From positions 124,001 through 188,000 of the forward strand of contig CAJIYH010000004.1 of the NCBI GenBank assembly GCA_905181615.1: DNA of 64,000 nucleotides, given 5' to 3'. Positions 6,871 through 15,397 of this stretch are shown here, piece by piece (positions within the stretch are counted from its first letter, which is position 1; every line of letters starts with the position of its first letter). The notes under the pieces are model-generated. The model was not told the origin of the DNA. It saw only the letters and a list, made by a program, of their open reading frames with translations, and made no database searches. A program made the translations under genes and the position numbers. The stretch is from an uncultured Flavobacteriaceae bacterium. GTDB taxonomy: Bacteria > Bacteroidota > Bacteroidia > Flavobacteriales > Flavobacteriaceae.

Positions 6871-7095
6871 ATGAAATTAAATTTATTGTCTTGTGATACT
6901 CAGCGGCCAGATAGAAGGGCCATTTCCAAATGTATTCTGGAGATTTCTAGTAACATGACTCCGGCATTGTCAAATGACCTTACAGATATTCTTTTGGAAG
7001 GTGATCCTGTTGAAATTGAGATAGACGATAAAGGTTCAGGCTCAGCTCTTAGGGCTTTGCGAAAGTCAAGTATTGATTATGAGGTTGTTGAGTAA
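6871..7095 (+). CDS. small conserved-looking protein, unknown function
   Basis: I prefer the start at 6871 (MKLNLLSCDTQRPDRRA), giving 74 residues. The C-terminal half, ending GSALRALRKSSIDYEVVE after VEIEIDDKG, has the alternation of the ribosomal L7/L12 C-terminal fold. That is only an impression. It is acidic, soluble and has no signal peptide. It precedes the CaCA antiporter gene by 93 bp, with a separate promoter box between. Confidence 0.6.
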   Translation: MKLNLLSCDTQRPDRRAISKCILEISSNMTPALSNDLTDILLEGDPVEIEIDDKGSGSALRALRKSSIDYEVVE

Positions 7096-7166
7096 TCCAA
7101 TTTTTTATGAGCATTCAAAATAATTTTTTTAAAAGGATTTTACTTTCTCTGATTTGAAGGAAGCTG

Positions 7167-7174
7167 TATATTTG
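7167..7174 (+). promoter_or_regulatory. -7 box TATATTTG for the antiporter gene
   Basis: It matches TAnnTTTG and lies 15 bp before the ATG at 7189. No TTG is found at about 21 bp upstream, so only half the promoter is supported. Confidence 0.45.
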
Positions 7175-7188
7175 CTAAAATTTTATAA

Positions 7189-8127
7189 ATGTCATTAATT
7201 GCAATTGTAGTTGGTTTGTTGCTTTTGATTAAAGGGGGAGACTGGTTATTAAAGTCTTCTGTATCTCTATCGCTGATCTTATCCATTCCAAAAGCGGTTA
7301 TCGGAATGACCGTAGTGTCCTTTGCAACTTCTGCTCCTGAGCTAATTGTGAGTATCCAGGCAGCTCTTTCTGGACATTCTGATATTGCCCTAGGTAACGT
7401 TGTAGGCTCTAACATTGCCAACCTGGCTTTTGTACTTGCAATTACCATAATCATTACCCCCATTGCAGTTCCAAAAAGTTTTTTTAAAACGGATTGGCCT
7501 ATGATGATTTTTGCAACCTTACTTTTTATTGTAATGATTGCTTCTGATCAAATACTTTCTTCATTTGAAGGATTTATAATGATTCTCATATTGTTTGGTT
7601 TTATCTTTTACTTATTAAATAAAAATGTACAAAACGAATTAATACAACCAGCCTCAGCTGAATTTAAAGTATTAAATAAAAAGCAAACTTTTATATATCT
7701 ATTTGCGGGTGGTTTTGCGCTGTGGCTTGGGTCAGAGACTTTAGTGAAAGGAGCCGTTTCTTTAGCTACCTTAATGGGAGTCAGCGAGCGTGTAATTAGT
7801 GTTTCAATAATTTCAATAGGAACTAGTATTCCTGAGTTGTCGGCCTCAATAGTTGCAATAATTAGAAAAGAAAAGGCAATTTCTTTGGGTAATCTAATAG
7901 GTTCTAATGTCTTTAATATCCTGGCAGTTATGGGAGTTACCTCCATGATTCTTCCTATTCAAGTTCAAGATTTGGACCTGATATCAAACGATCTTGTTTG
8001 GATGTTTGTAATATCGATGCTGGTGCTGCTTATGGTATTTATTCCTAGAGACAGCCGCTTAAACCGATTCAATGGTATTGTATTGCTGGGCCTTTATATT
8101 TATTTTATTTACGGCCTCATAGGGTAA
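7189..8127 (+). CDS. yrbG: calcium/sodium antiporter, CaCA family
   Basis: The 312-residue membrane protein contains the duplicated CaCA alpha-repeats. The first has SFATSAPEL and GNVVGSNIAN (about residues 45-75); the second has SIGTSIPEL and GNLIGSNVFN (about 205-240). About ten transmembrane helices are arranged in two inverted halves. The family exchanges Ca2+ for Na+ or H+ across the inner membrane; ion preference cannot be read from sequence. The gene ends on a bidirectional terminator shared with glnII. Confidence 0.92.
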   Translation: MSLIAIVVGLLLLIKGGDWLLKSSVSLSLILSIPKAVIGMTVVSFATSAPELIVSIQAALSGHSDIALGNVVGSNIANLAFVLAITIIITPIAVPKSFFKTDWPMMIFATLLFIVMIASDQILSSFEGFIMILILFGFIFYLLNKNVQNELIQPASAEFKVLNKKQTFIYLFAGGFALWLGSETLVKGAVSLATLMGVSERVISVSIISIGTSIPELSASIVAIIRKEKAISLGNLIGSNVFNILAVMGVTSMILPIQVQDLDLISNDLVWMFVISMLVLLMVFIPRDSRLNRFNGIVLLGLYIYFIYGLIG

Positions 8128-8160
8128 AAAAAACACCTACATAAAGCAGGTGTTTTTTAA
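8127..8160. terminator. bidirectional terminator between yrbG and glnII
   Basis: AAAAAACACCT and AGGTGTTTTTT form a stem around ACATAAAGC, with T runs on both strands. It serves the two convergent genes. Confidence 0.9.
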
Positions 8161-8184
8161 ATTTATTTAACTTATTGTTTCGGA

Positions 8185-9195
8185 TTATATTTTAGCAGAT
8201 TTAACTGTTTTGATAATACGAGCAGCAATTCTATAAGGATCACCGTTTGAAGCAGGTCTTCTGTCTTCTAACCATCCTTTCCAACCTTGCTCTACAGTAA
8301 TAATAGGAATACGAATAGAAGCTCCACGATCCGAAACTCCGTAACTAAAGTCTGTAATCGATGCAGTTTCGTGTAAACCAGTTAAACGTTGATCGTTGAA
8401 TTGTCCGTAAACCGCAATGTGTTCTTTTGTTACCGGGCGGAATGCTTCACAAATAGTATTGTAAACATTTTCATCACCACAGGTTCTTAAAGTAGTATTT
8501 GAGAAGTTAGCATGCATACCAGAACCGTTCCAGTCTCCTTTTATGGGTTTTGGGTGGTATTCGATATAGTAACCATATTGTTCTGTAAGACGGTCAAGTA
8601 AGTAACGTGCAATCCAGATTTCATCTCCAGCTATCTTAGCTCCTTTTGCAAACAACTGAAATTCCCATTGTCCACTTGCAACTTCTTGGTTGATTCCTTC
8701 AAAGTTTAGACCTGCATCGATACAAAGATCTGCATGTTCTTCAACAAAGTCTCTTCCGTGTGTATTTTTTCCACCAACAGAACAGTAATACATTCCTTGT
8801 GGTCCTGGATATCCTCCAACAGGGAAACCTAAAGGTAGTTGTGTTTGTGTATCCATGATAAAGTACTCTTGCTCGAACCCGAACCAAAAGTCATTATCAT
8901 CATCATTAATTGTTGCTCGTGCATTGGATTCGTGTGCCGAACCATCTGCATTTAAAACCTCCGTCATTACTAAAAATCCATTTTTGCGAACAGGGTCAGG
9001 ATAAATAGCAACAGGCTTAAGTAAGCAGTCAGAAGAACCTCCTTCAGCTTGTTTTGTTGAAGAACCATCGAACGACCAAACAGGACACTCTTCTAATGTT
9101 CCATTAAAATTTTCAATTACCTTTGTTTTACTACGTAAATTGGAAGTTGGTTTGTAACCATCTAACCAGATATACTCTAATTTAGATTTGCTCAT
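8185..9195 (-). CDS. glnII: glutamine synthetase type II
   Basis: The product forms glutamine from glutamate, ammonia and ATP. The start is at 9195 (MSKSKLEYIWLDG), giving 336 residues, typical for the eukaryote-like GSII; the longer frame adds a leader not found in the family. Motifs in order are WSFDGSSTKQAEG (about 40-52), the ATP/glutamate region FGFEQEY, GDWNGSGMHANFS, and DRGASIRIP. The gene is divergent from glnN with 211 bp between starts. Two AACC-N11-GGGGT sites lie in that gap, one directly upstream of a TAAATTTG box for this gene. Confidence 0.95.
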   Translation of the reverse strand: MSKSKLEYIWLDGYKPTSNLRSKTKVIENFNGTLEECPVWSFDGSSTKQAEGGSSDCLLKPVAIYPDPVRKNGFLVMTEVLNADGSAHESNARATINDDDNDFWFGFEQEYFIMDTQTQLPLGFPVGGYPGPQGMYYCSVGGKNTHGRDFVEEHADLCIDAGLNFEGINQEVASGQWEFQLFAKGAKIAGDEIWIARYLLDRLTEQYGYYIEYHPKPIKGDWNGSGMHANFSNTTLRTCGDENVYNTICEAFRPVTKEHIAVYGQFNDQRLTGLHETASITDFSYGVSDRGASIRIPIITVEQGWKGWLEDRRPASNGDPYRIAARIIKTVKSAKI

Positions 9196-9219
9196 AATAT
9201 TTTTTTTAGCTTTATATAA

Positions 9220-9227
9220 CAAATTTA
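9220..9227 (-). promoter_or_regulatory. glnII -7 box TAAATTTG
   Basis: This TAnnTTTG match on the minus strand lies 24 bp before the glnII ATG. The half-site GGTTG (9241-9245) lies 13 bp upstream of it. The P-II promoter has almost the same layout. Confidence 0.55.
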
Positions 9228-9241
9228 ATTTTTTTGGATAC

Positions 9242-9261
9242 AACCTCGATTTTTATGGGGT
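9242..9261. promoter_or_regulatory. candidate nitrogen-control operator, site 1
   Basis: AACC at 9242-9245, eleven bases, then GGGGT at 9257-9261. It lies just upstream of the glnII -7 box. The same pattern recurs at 9296-9315 and in front of the P-II gene. Confidence 0.5.
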
Positions 9262-9295
9262 CTAAATCTTAACAGAGTTATTAACTTTTATTGAT

Positions 9296-9315
9296 AACCC
9301 ATTTTTATAAGGGGT
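9296..9315. promoter_or_regulatory. candidate nitrogen-control operator, site 2
   Basis: AACC at 9296-9299, eleven bases, then GGGGT at 9311-9315, followed by AAAT as in the P-II site. It lies 54 bp from site 1, about five helical turns, in the same orientation. Confidence 0.5.
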
Positions 9316-9371
9316 AAATTTAATTTTATGCAAAAAAATCAATGAAAAGACTGCAGATTTTAAAAATTAGA

Positions 9372-9379
9372 TAACTTTG
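9372..9379 (+). promoter_or_regulatory. glnN -7 box TAACTTTG
   Basis: This TAnnTTTG match lies 27 bp before the glnN ATG. No clear TTG is seen at the usual upstream distance, which would fit an activator-dependent promoter. Confidence 0.5.
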
Positions 9380-9406
9380 CTATAGAATTTTTAAACACCT
9401 TATGCC

Positions 9407-11593
9407 ATGAATTCTCTCCGATTTGAAGCTTTGAATAGCCTAGCAAAAAATAACAGACCAAGTACTTTCCAAGAATATAGTTCCGAAAATCATTATGCTC
9501 AGAATGTATTTAATGATATGGCACTTCAAAAGTCTTTAAATAAAGAAGCTTATGATGAAATTTCGAAAGTAATTTTTAAGGGTTCTAAAATATCAAAATC
9601 ACTAGCTGATCAAATTGCAGCAGCAATGAAATCATGGGCGCGTTCAAAAGGAACAACTCATTATACCCACTGGTTTCAGCCACTTACAGGGGCAACTGCC
9701 GAAAAGCACGAATCTTTTTTTGATTTATCAAGTGATTATCTAGCAATAGAGCGCTTCGATGGAAGTCAATTGGTACAACAAGATCCTGATGCCTCAAGCT
9801 TTCCAAGTGGTGGAATCAGAAACACTTTTGAGGCCAGAGGATATACTGCCTGGGACCCAACATCTCCAGCATTTATTTATGGAAAAACACTTTGTATCCC
9901 AACCATTTTTGTTTCCTATACTGGCGATGCACTAGACTATAAAACACCTCTATTACGATCTTTATCTGAATTGGATAAAGCCGCAACCGATATTGCAAAG
10001 TACTTTGATAAAAATACCCAAAAAGTTTACGCAACCTTAGGGTGGGAGCAAGAGTATTTTTTGGTCGATAGGAGCTTGGCTGCTTCTCGTCCCGATTTGA
10101 ACCTTACAGGCAGATCTTTAATGGGTCATGAGTCGTCAAAAGGGCAACAGTTAAATGACCATTACTTTGGATCTATCCCTAGACGAGTTTTAGCTTTTAT
10201 GCAAGAATTAGAGCACCAAAGTTTACTTTTAGGAATTCCGCTAAAAACAAGGCACAATGAAGTGGCACCTGGTCAGTTTGAATTAGCTCCAATTTTTGAA
10301 GAGGCAAATCTGTCTGTGGATCACAATGCTTTGCTTTTGGATGTTATAAATAAGATCGCAGAGAAGCATAATTTTATGGTACTCTTGCACGAAAAGCCTT
10401 TTAAGGGAATTAATGGCTCTGGAAAACACAACAATTGGTCTTTAAAAACCAATACGGGAATTAACTTGTTAAGTCCTGGAAAAACACCCATGAACAACCT
10501 GCAGTTTTTGACCTTTTTCATCAATACCATCGCTGCTGTTTTGAATCATGAATCTCTGTTACGAGCAAGTATTGTTTCGGCAAGTAATGAACTTAGATTA
10601 GGAACTGATGAAGCACCTCTTCCTATTATCTCTGTTTTTATAGGTGAGCAGCTGACCGAAGTTCTTAATAATCTGGAACAAGTTTCCGAAGGAAAATTAT
10701 CTCCAAAAGAAAAAACAGATCTTAAGCTTAATGTTATTGGTAAGATTCCAGAAATATTATTAGACAACACAGATCAAAATAGAACTTCTCCTTTTGCCTT
10801 TACTGGAAATAAATTTGAGTTTCGAGCGGTTGGATCCAAAACCAACTGTGCAAAACCCATAACCGTATTAAATTCGATTGTTGCAGAACAGTTAATTATT
10901 TTTAAAGGAAAGGTAGATGGGCGACTCGAAAACCCAAAAATGAAAAAGGATGATGCTATATTTAATGAATTAAGAGATTCAATAAAGCATATTCGAACCA
11001 TACTTTTTGAAGGAGATGGATATAGTGAGGCTTGGATTAAAAGCGCTAAAAAGAGAGGCTTAAGTCCTATGACATCAACTCCAGAAGCTATTAAAGCTTA
11101 TGTTTCTCCTAAAAGTATAACCCTATTCAAAACGTTAAAAGTATTTACCGAACGTGAGCTCGAATCTCGTGTTCAAGTAGACTTGCAACAATACACCCAC
11201 ACGCTGCAAATTGAGGGAAGAACTCTAGGCGACATTGCTCGAAATCATATCATCCCAACTGCAATTCAATATCAAAATACCTTAATAGATAATGTTAAAG
11301 GTTTAAAAGAAATTTATGGAAAAGGGTTTGAAGTTCATGCTAAAGAACAAATGTTATTAATAGAGCGTATTTCAGGACATATTTCTCAGATTAACTCGGG
11401 GGTAAATGCTATGATTTCTGAACGAAAGAATGCAAATTTGCTCGAAGATGATTATTTAAAAGCGACCACTTATTATGTTCAAGTAAAACCATACTTTGAC
11501 ACCATACGTTACCATTGTGATAAACTAGAATTATTGGTAGACAACTCCATATGGCCGCTTGCTAAATACCGAGAATTGCTCTTTTCTCGATAG
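9407..11593 (+). CDS. glnN: glutamine synthetase type III
   Basis: The 728-residue length is diagnostic for GSIII, found mainly in Bacteroidota and cyanobacteria. The N-terminal family region is followed by the catalytic core with GWEQEYFLVDR (about residues 215-225), KTRHNEVAPGQFELAP (about 281-296), GSGKHNNWS (about 344-352) and NRTSPFAFTGNKFEFR (about 457-472). It makes the same reaction as GSII with a dodecameric enzyme of different fold detail. Having both types back to back suggests that they are used under different nitrogen conditions. Confidence 0.96.
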   Translation: MNSLRFEALNSLAKNNRPSTFQEYSSENHYAQNVFNDMALQKSLNKEAYDEISKVIFKGSKISKSLADQIAAAMKSWARSKGTTHYTHWFQPLTGATAEKHESFFDLSSDYLAIERFDGSQLVQQDPDASSFPSGGIRNTFEARGYTAWDPTSPAFIYGKTLCIPTIFVSYTGDALDYKTPLLRSLSELDKAATDIAKYFDKNTQKVYATLGWEQEYFLVDRSLAASRPDLNLTGRSLMGHESSKGQQLNDHYFGSIPRRVLAFMQELEHQSLLLGIPLKTRHNEVAPGQFELAPIFEEANLSVDHNALLLDVINKIAEKHNFMVLLHEKPFKGINGSGKHNNWSLKTNTGINLLSPGKTPMNNLQFLTFFINTIAAVLNHESLLRASIVSASNELRLGTDEAPLPIISVFIGEQLTEVLNNLEQVSEGKLSPKEKTDLKLNVIGKIPEILLDNTDQNRTSPFAFTGNKFEFRAVGSKTNCAKPITVLNSIVAEQLIIFKGKVDGRLENPKMKKDDAIFNELRDSIKHIRTILFEGDGYSEAWIKSAKKRGLSPMTSTPEAIKAYVSPKSITLFKTLKVFTERELESRVQVDLQQYTHTLQIEGRTLGDIARNHIIPTAIQYQNTLIDNVKGLKEIYGKGFEVHAKEQMLLIERISGHISQINSGVNAMISERKNANLLEDDYLKATTYYVQVKPYFDTIRYHCDKLELLVDNSIWPLAKYRELLFSR

Positions 11594-11639
11594 CGTTTAT
11601 CGTTTAGAATTGATATATTTACTATATATATTATAATCT

Positions 11640-12488
11640 ATGAAAAATTCGAATGTAAAAGCTGGATTAAGATACTTGCTTTGTATCCAGTTTATTGTTT
11701 TTTTTGGTTGTGGAGGTGGAGGCGACGATGATATTCAAATTGTTAATACTCCAGAAGTAGTTGTTCCTGTAATTACAGCATCAAACTTATCTTCATCAAT
11801 TAACGAAAATCCAGAAGTAGGTTCTGCAATAGGAACTGTACAGGCCTCAGTCACATCGGGAAGTCTGCAGTATAGTTTAGTCTCCCAAAGTGTTAGTGGT
11901 GCATTAACAGTAAATGCGTCTACCGGTGAAGTTACTGTTGCAGATGCCAGTCTCTTTGACTTTGAAACTCTTCAGACTTTAACAGCTGTTATCCGTATTT
12001 CTTCTGGAAGTGTTTTTGAGAACATAAACGTTACAGTTTCAATTACAGATATTGATGAGATTGAAGCAGTTTATACCATTTGGGAAGGTACAACCATGAC
12101 CTTTACTAAAGAGGATGGTGGTGACCCAACAAGTTCTTCTCAACAAGATCATATTACCGATAATGTTAAAATTACACGAGGTAACAGCGGAGGTCAGATT
12201 TATAATATTGTTAACGAGTCTGTAGCTGTCAAAGAGACAAGTCCTGCGGGTACAGAATGGGCGCTTGGCACAATCGATCAAATTGCTGATTTAACTTTTG
12301 AGCCTTTTAGAGCAGCAACAAACGGTAAACCTAAAAATCAGCTTGGTAAAGACATGGTTCTGCATTTAATTACAGATGATATTTATATTTCTATACGATT
12401 TACATCTTGGAGTACAGGACAGGCTGGAGGATTTATATATGAGCGATCAACTACTAATGTTGGATCTTCTAAAAAACAGCCAAAGTAG
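11640..12488 (+). CDS. cadherin-repeat lipoprotein, unknown function
   Basis: The chain of 282 residues starts with a signal sequence ending in FFGCGGGGDDD, a lipobox with the glycine/aspartate sorting region typical of surface lipoproteins in this phylum. Residues about 45-140 form a cadherin-like domain (INENPEVGSAIGTV, SGALTVNASTGEV, FDFETLQTL). The C-terminal 130 residues (TIWEGTTMTFTKEDGGDP onward) are a beta-rich module I cannot name; similar tails occur in surface proteins. An 8-bp hairpin without a T run follows the stop. Confidence 0.75.
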   Translation: MKNSNVKAGLRYLLCIQFIVFFGCGGGGDDDIQIVNTPEVVVPVITASNLSSSINENPEVGSAIGTVQASVTSGSLQYSLVSQSVSGALTVNASTGEVTVADASLFDFETLQTLTAVIRISSGSVFENINVTVSITDIDEIEAVYTIWEGTTMTFTKEDGGDPTSSSQQDHITDNVKITRGNSGGQIYNIVNESVAVKETSPAGTEWALGTIDQIADLTFEPFRAATNGKPKNQLGKDMVLHLITDDIYISIRFTSWSTGQAGGFIYERSTTNVGSSKKQPK

Positions 12489-12508
12489 TTTTAGAGATTC
12501 CTCTAAAA
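12489..12508 (+). terminator. hairpin after the cadherin lipoprotein gene
   Basis: TTTTAGAG and CTCTAAAA form a perfect 8-bp stem around ATTC, overlapping the end of the stop codon. There is no T tract, so it may act as an mRNA 3' stabiliser or a weak terminator. Confidence 0.5.
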
Positions 12509-12563
12509 TTGATATAGTTAAAGGAAATAAATTGATGTATTTTTGTGTTAAATTATAACCAGT

Positions 12564-13742
12564 ATGAGTGAGTTGTCTAGTGATCGTTATCGTTTTCGCG
12601 GTGTTTCTGCACAAAAAGAAGATGTTCATAATGCTATTAAAAACATAAATAAAGGACTTTTCCCTAAGGCCTTTTGTAAAATAGTTCCCGATCATTTAAC
12701 AGGTAGCGAAGAACATTGTCTGGTAATGCATGCCGATGGTGCCGGTACAAAAACTTCTTTAGCCTATGCTTATTGGAAAGAAACTGGAGACTTGTCAGTA
12801 TGGAAAGGCGTGGCTCAAGATGCTTTGATTATGAATATAGATGACCTATTATGTGTGGGTGTATCTCAAGATATTTTGCTTTCTTCTACCATTGGCAGGA
12901 ATAAAAACAGAATTCCTGGTGAGGTTTTAGCAGCAATAATAAACGGTACAGAAGAAATAATTGAAGAGCTTAAAGGTTACGGAGTATCGATTCATAGTAC
13001 TGGAGGAGAAACTGCAGATGTTGGAGATTTAGTTCAAACTATAATCGTAGATTCTACAGTAACCGCAAGAATGAAACGTTCTGATGTTATTGATAACGCC
13101 AATATTCGACCCGGAGATGTTATTGTGGGATTAGCTTCTTTTGGTCAGGCTTCTTACGAAAAGGAATATAACGGTGGAATGGGAAGTAATGGACTTACTT
13201 CTGCTAGACACGATGTTTTTAATAAAAACCTCAAATCTAAATATCCTGAAACTTTTGATGCTAGCATGCCAGAGGATTTAATTTACTGCGGTTCTAAGAA
13301 CTTAACAGACGCTATTGAGGGTAGTCCAATAAATGCAGGTAAATTAGTATTGTCTCCTACTAGAACATACGCTCCGATTATTCAGGAAATAATGAATACA
13401 GTCGATAGGTCAATGCTTCATGGTATGGTTCATTGTAGTGGAGGAGCACAAACTAAAATTTTGCATTTTATAGATTCATTACATGTTATTAAAGATAATT
13501 TATTTGCACTACCTCCTTTGTTTAAGATGATACAAGAAGAATCTAAAACTTCTTGGAAAGAAATGTATGAAGTTTTTAACATGGGACATAGAATGGAACT
13601 TTATGTTGCTCCTGAACTTGCTAAACAAATCATTTCAATTTCAGAATCGTTTAGTGTACCAGCTCAAATTATTGGAAGAGTAGAAGCCTCTGATAAAAAA
13701 GAATTAACAATTAAAAGCACTCAAGGAACTTTTACTTATTAA
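12564..13742 (+). CDS. purM: phosphoribosylformylglycinamidine cyclo-ligase (AIR synthase)
   Basis: The product closes the imidazole ring in purine synthesis (FGAM + ATP to AIR). The N-terminus GVSAQKEDVHNAI, the block HADGAGTKTSLAY and the central MNIDDLLCVG are typical of the PurM/PurL ATP-grasp-like fold. GGETADVGD corresponds to the second conserved aspartate region. At 392 residues it matches the longer form usual in Bacteroidota rather than the 345-residue E. coli enzyme. It is not next to other purine genes. TATTTTTG at 12538-12545 is a plausible -7 box. Confidence 0.92.
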   Translation: MSELSSDRYRFRGVSAQKEDVHNAIKNINKGLFPKAFCKIVPDHLTGSEEHCLVMHADGAGTKTSLAYAYWKETGDLSVWKGVAQDALIMNIDDLLCVGVSQDILLSSTIGRNKNRIPGEVLAAIINGTEEIIEELKGYGVSIHSTGGETADVGDLVQTIIVDSTVTARMKRSDVIDNANIRPGDVIVGLASFGQASYEKEYNGGMGSNGLTSARHDVFNKNLKSKYPETFDASMPEDLIYCGSKNLTDAIEGSPINAGKLVLSPTRTYAPIIQEIMNTVDRSMLHGMVHCSGGAQTKILHFIDSLHVIKDNLFALPPLFKMIQEESKTSWKEMYEVFNMGHRMELYVAPELAKQIISISESFSVPAQIIGRVEASDKKELTIKSTQGTFTY

Positions 13743-13766
13743 AAAACTTTAAACCACATATTTTTA

Positions 13767-14207
13767 ATGAATAGATTTATTTTTCTCTCGATATTTACTT
13801 TATGTTCATTAAGTTCAACCGTTCTTTCTGCTCAAAATTGGCAAACAGATTGGGAGAAAACAAAACTTGAATCAAAACAAACGAATAAAAAAATCGTATT
13901 AGTTTTTTCAGGTTCAGACTGGTGTATTCCTTGTATCAAACTTGAAAAAGAAATCTGGATAACCCCAGAATTCATATCCTATGCGAGTGAAAATTATTTG
14001 CTCTTTAGAGCCGATTTTCCCAAAAGAAAAAAGAATAAATTACCTGATCAAATTCAAGAACGCAATGATTTACTAGCTAGCAAATACAATCCTAAAGGTT
14101 ACTTCCCACTGGTTGTTATCTTAAACTCCAACCACGAGGTTATTGGTAATCTAGGTTACGATAACCTTCCTGTAAAAAATTATATTGAAAAAATAGAACG
14201 ATTTTAA
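13767..14207 (+). CDS. periplasmic thioredoxin-like protein
   Basis: The 146-residue product begins with a Sec signal peptide (MNRFIFLSIFTLCSLSSTVLS...). It has a thioredoxin fold of the DsbD-gamma/thioredoxin_7 type with redox motif DWCIPC (about residues 51-56) and the cis-proline region GYFPLVV (about 111-117). It probably reduces or forms disulfides in the periplasm. The stop is one base from the start of apbE, and DUF4266 and DUF3570 genes follow, so the four genes form one operon. Cys-rich DUF4266 is a natural candidate client. Confidence 0.85.
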   Translation: MNRFIFLSIFTLCSLSSTVLSAQNWQTDWEKTKLESKQTNKKIVLVFSGSDWCIPCIKLEKEIWITPEFISYASENYLLFRADFPKRKKNKLPDQIQERNDLLASKYNPKGYFPLVVILNSNHEVIGNLGYDNLPVKNYIEKIERF

Positions 14208-14208
14208 A

Positions 14209-15192
14209 ATGAAAAACATACTAGTCTTAATGAGTTTGTTTTTGTCTAATTTCATTTTAAGTGCACAAAAATCATATTCAGAATCTAGTATTTTAATGGG
14301 GTCATCTTTTGAGATCACCGTTGTTGCCTTGGATGAAGATTTCGCAAAGGAGTCCCTAGCTATTGCAAAGAAAGAAATTATTCGTATTGAAAACTTGATT
14401 TCCTCTTGGGACCAAAAGTCTGAGACTTCAAGAATAAACAAAAATGCAGGGATTGGTGCTGTTGAGGTTTCAAAAGAACTTTTTGATTTAATTTTTCGAG
14501 CGCAACAGATTTCTAAATTGTCATCTGGAGCATTCGATTTAACGTTTGCAGCTGTCGATAAACTATGGAATTTTGACGGAAGGGAATCAGAAATGCCAAA
14601 TCCAGATGCTCTTAAGGCCTCTGTTTTTAATATTGGATACCAGCTAATTGAACTTAACGAACAATCTTTGACTGTTTTTCTCCCTAAAAAAGGGATGAAA
14701 ATAGGGTTTGGAGCTATAGGTAAAGGGTATGCTGCCGACAGTGCTAAGCAGCTGCTTGTTGAGCGGGGAGTTTTAGGTGGTATAATTAACGCGTCTGGAG
14801 ATATGAATACTTGGGGAACTAAACCCGATGGATCTTCTTGGACTATAGGAATAGTAAACCCAATGAATAACAAGAAAGTATTTTCTTGGTTTTCTTTAGA
14901 ACACAACGCCGTTGTTACTTCTGGTGATTACGAAAAATTCACCCAGATTAATGGAAGGCGTTACAGTCATATAATCGATCCAAGAACTGGGATTCCATCA
15001 CAAGGAATCGTAAGTTGTACTATATTTGCTGGTAAAGCAGAATTAGCAGATGCAATTGCTACTGCTATATTTGTAATGGGGGTTGAATCTGGACTATTTT
15101 TAATAGATCAGTTGCCCGACATAGAGGCTATTTTAATTGATGACTCAGGAATAATTCATTGCTCTAAAAATATTGAAATTGAAGAAAATTAA
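14209..15192 (+). CDS. apbE: FAD:protein FMN transferase
   Basis: The enzyme attaches FMN from FAD to a Ser/Thr of target proteins outside the cytoplasm. A signal peptide (LMSLFLSNFILSAQ) precedes the ApbE core: ILMGSSFEITV near the N-terminus, ISSWDQKSETSRIN, then GFGAIGKGYAAD (about 165-176), INASGDMNTWG, and RYSHIIDPRTG (about 255-265). Length (327) is typical. The gene overlaps the next one by 20 bp and follows the thioredoxin gene by one base. No Rnf/Nqr target is present in the window, so its client is probably within its operon. Confidence 0.93.
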   Translation: MKNILVLMSLFLSNFILSAQKSYSESSILMGSSFEITVVALDEDFAKESLAIAKKEIIRIENLISSWDQKSETSRINKNAGIGAVEVSKELFDLIFRAQQISKLSSGAFDLTFAAVDKLWNFDGRESEMPNPDALKASVFNIGYQLIELNEQSLTVFLPKKGMKIGFGAIGKGYAADSAKQLLVERGVLGGIINASGDMNTWGTKPDGSSWTIGIVNPMNNKKVFSWFSLEHNAVVTSGDYEKFTQINGRRYSHIIDPRTGIPSQGIVSCTIFAGKAELADAIATAIFVMGVESGLFLIDQLPDIEAILIDDSGIIHCSKNIEIEEN

Positions 15193-15397
15193 ATTTTTAT
15201 TAATCTTTATGGTTGTTCTTGTATCAGTTACAAGTTGTGTATCTGTAAAAGAGTACAATAGAGTTTATTTAAACGATGCTGATATGGCACTCAAAGCAGG
15301 TTTGTGTGAACGTTTTGAAACTACATATCATATTTATAGAGAAGCAGCTGCAGGTGCTAATGGAGGAAAAACAGGTGGAGGTTGTGGTTGTAATTAA
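15173..15397 (+). CDS. DUF4266 lipoprotein, small, Gly/Cys-rich tail
   Basis: The 74-residue protein has a signal sequence with lipobox VTSC (Cys at residue 22), then the family core EYNRVYLNDADMAL, and ends in a flexible tail GGKTGGGCGCN. The mature part has four cysteines: the lipidated one, one in AGLCERF, and two in the tail. The DUF4266 function is not known. The gene starts inside apbE, and the DUF3570 gene starts inside this one, so translation of the three is probably coupled. The tail could bind a metal or be a thiol client of the upstream thioredoxin; this is inference. Confidence 0.88.
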   Translation: MKLKKIKFLLIFMVVLVSVTSCVSVKEYNRVYLNDADMALKAGLCERFETTYHIYREAAAGANGGKTGGGCGCN

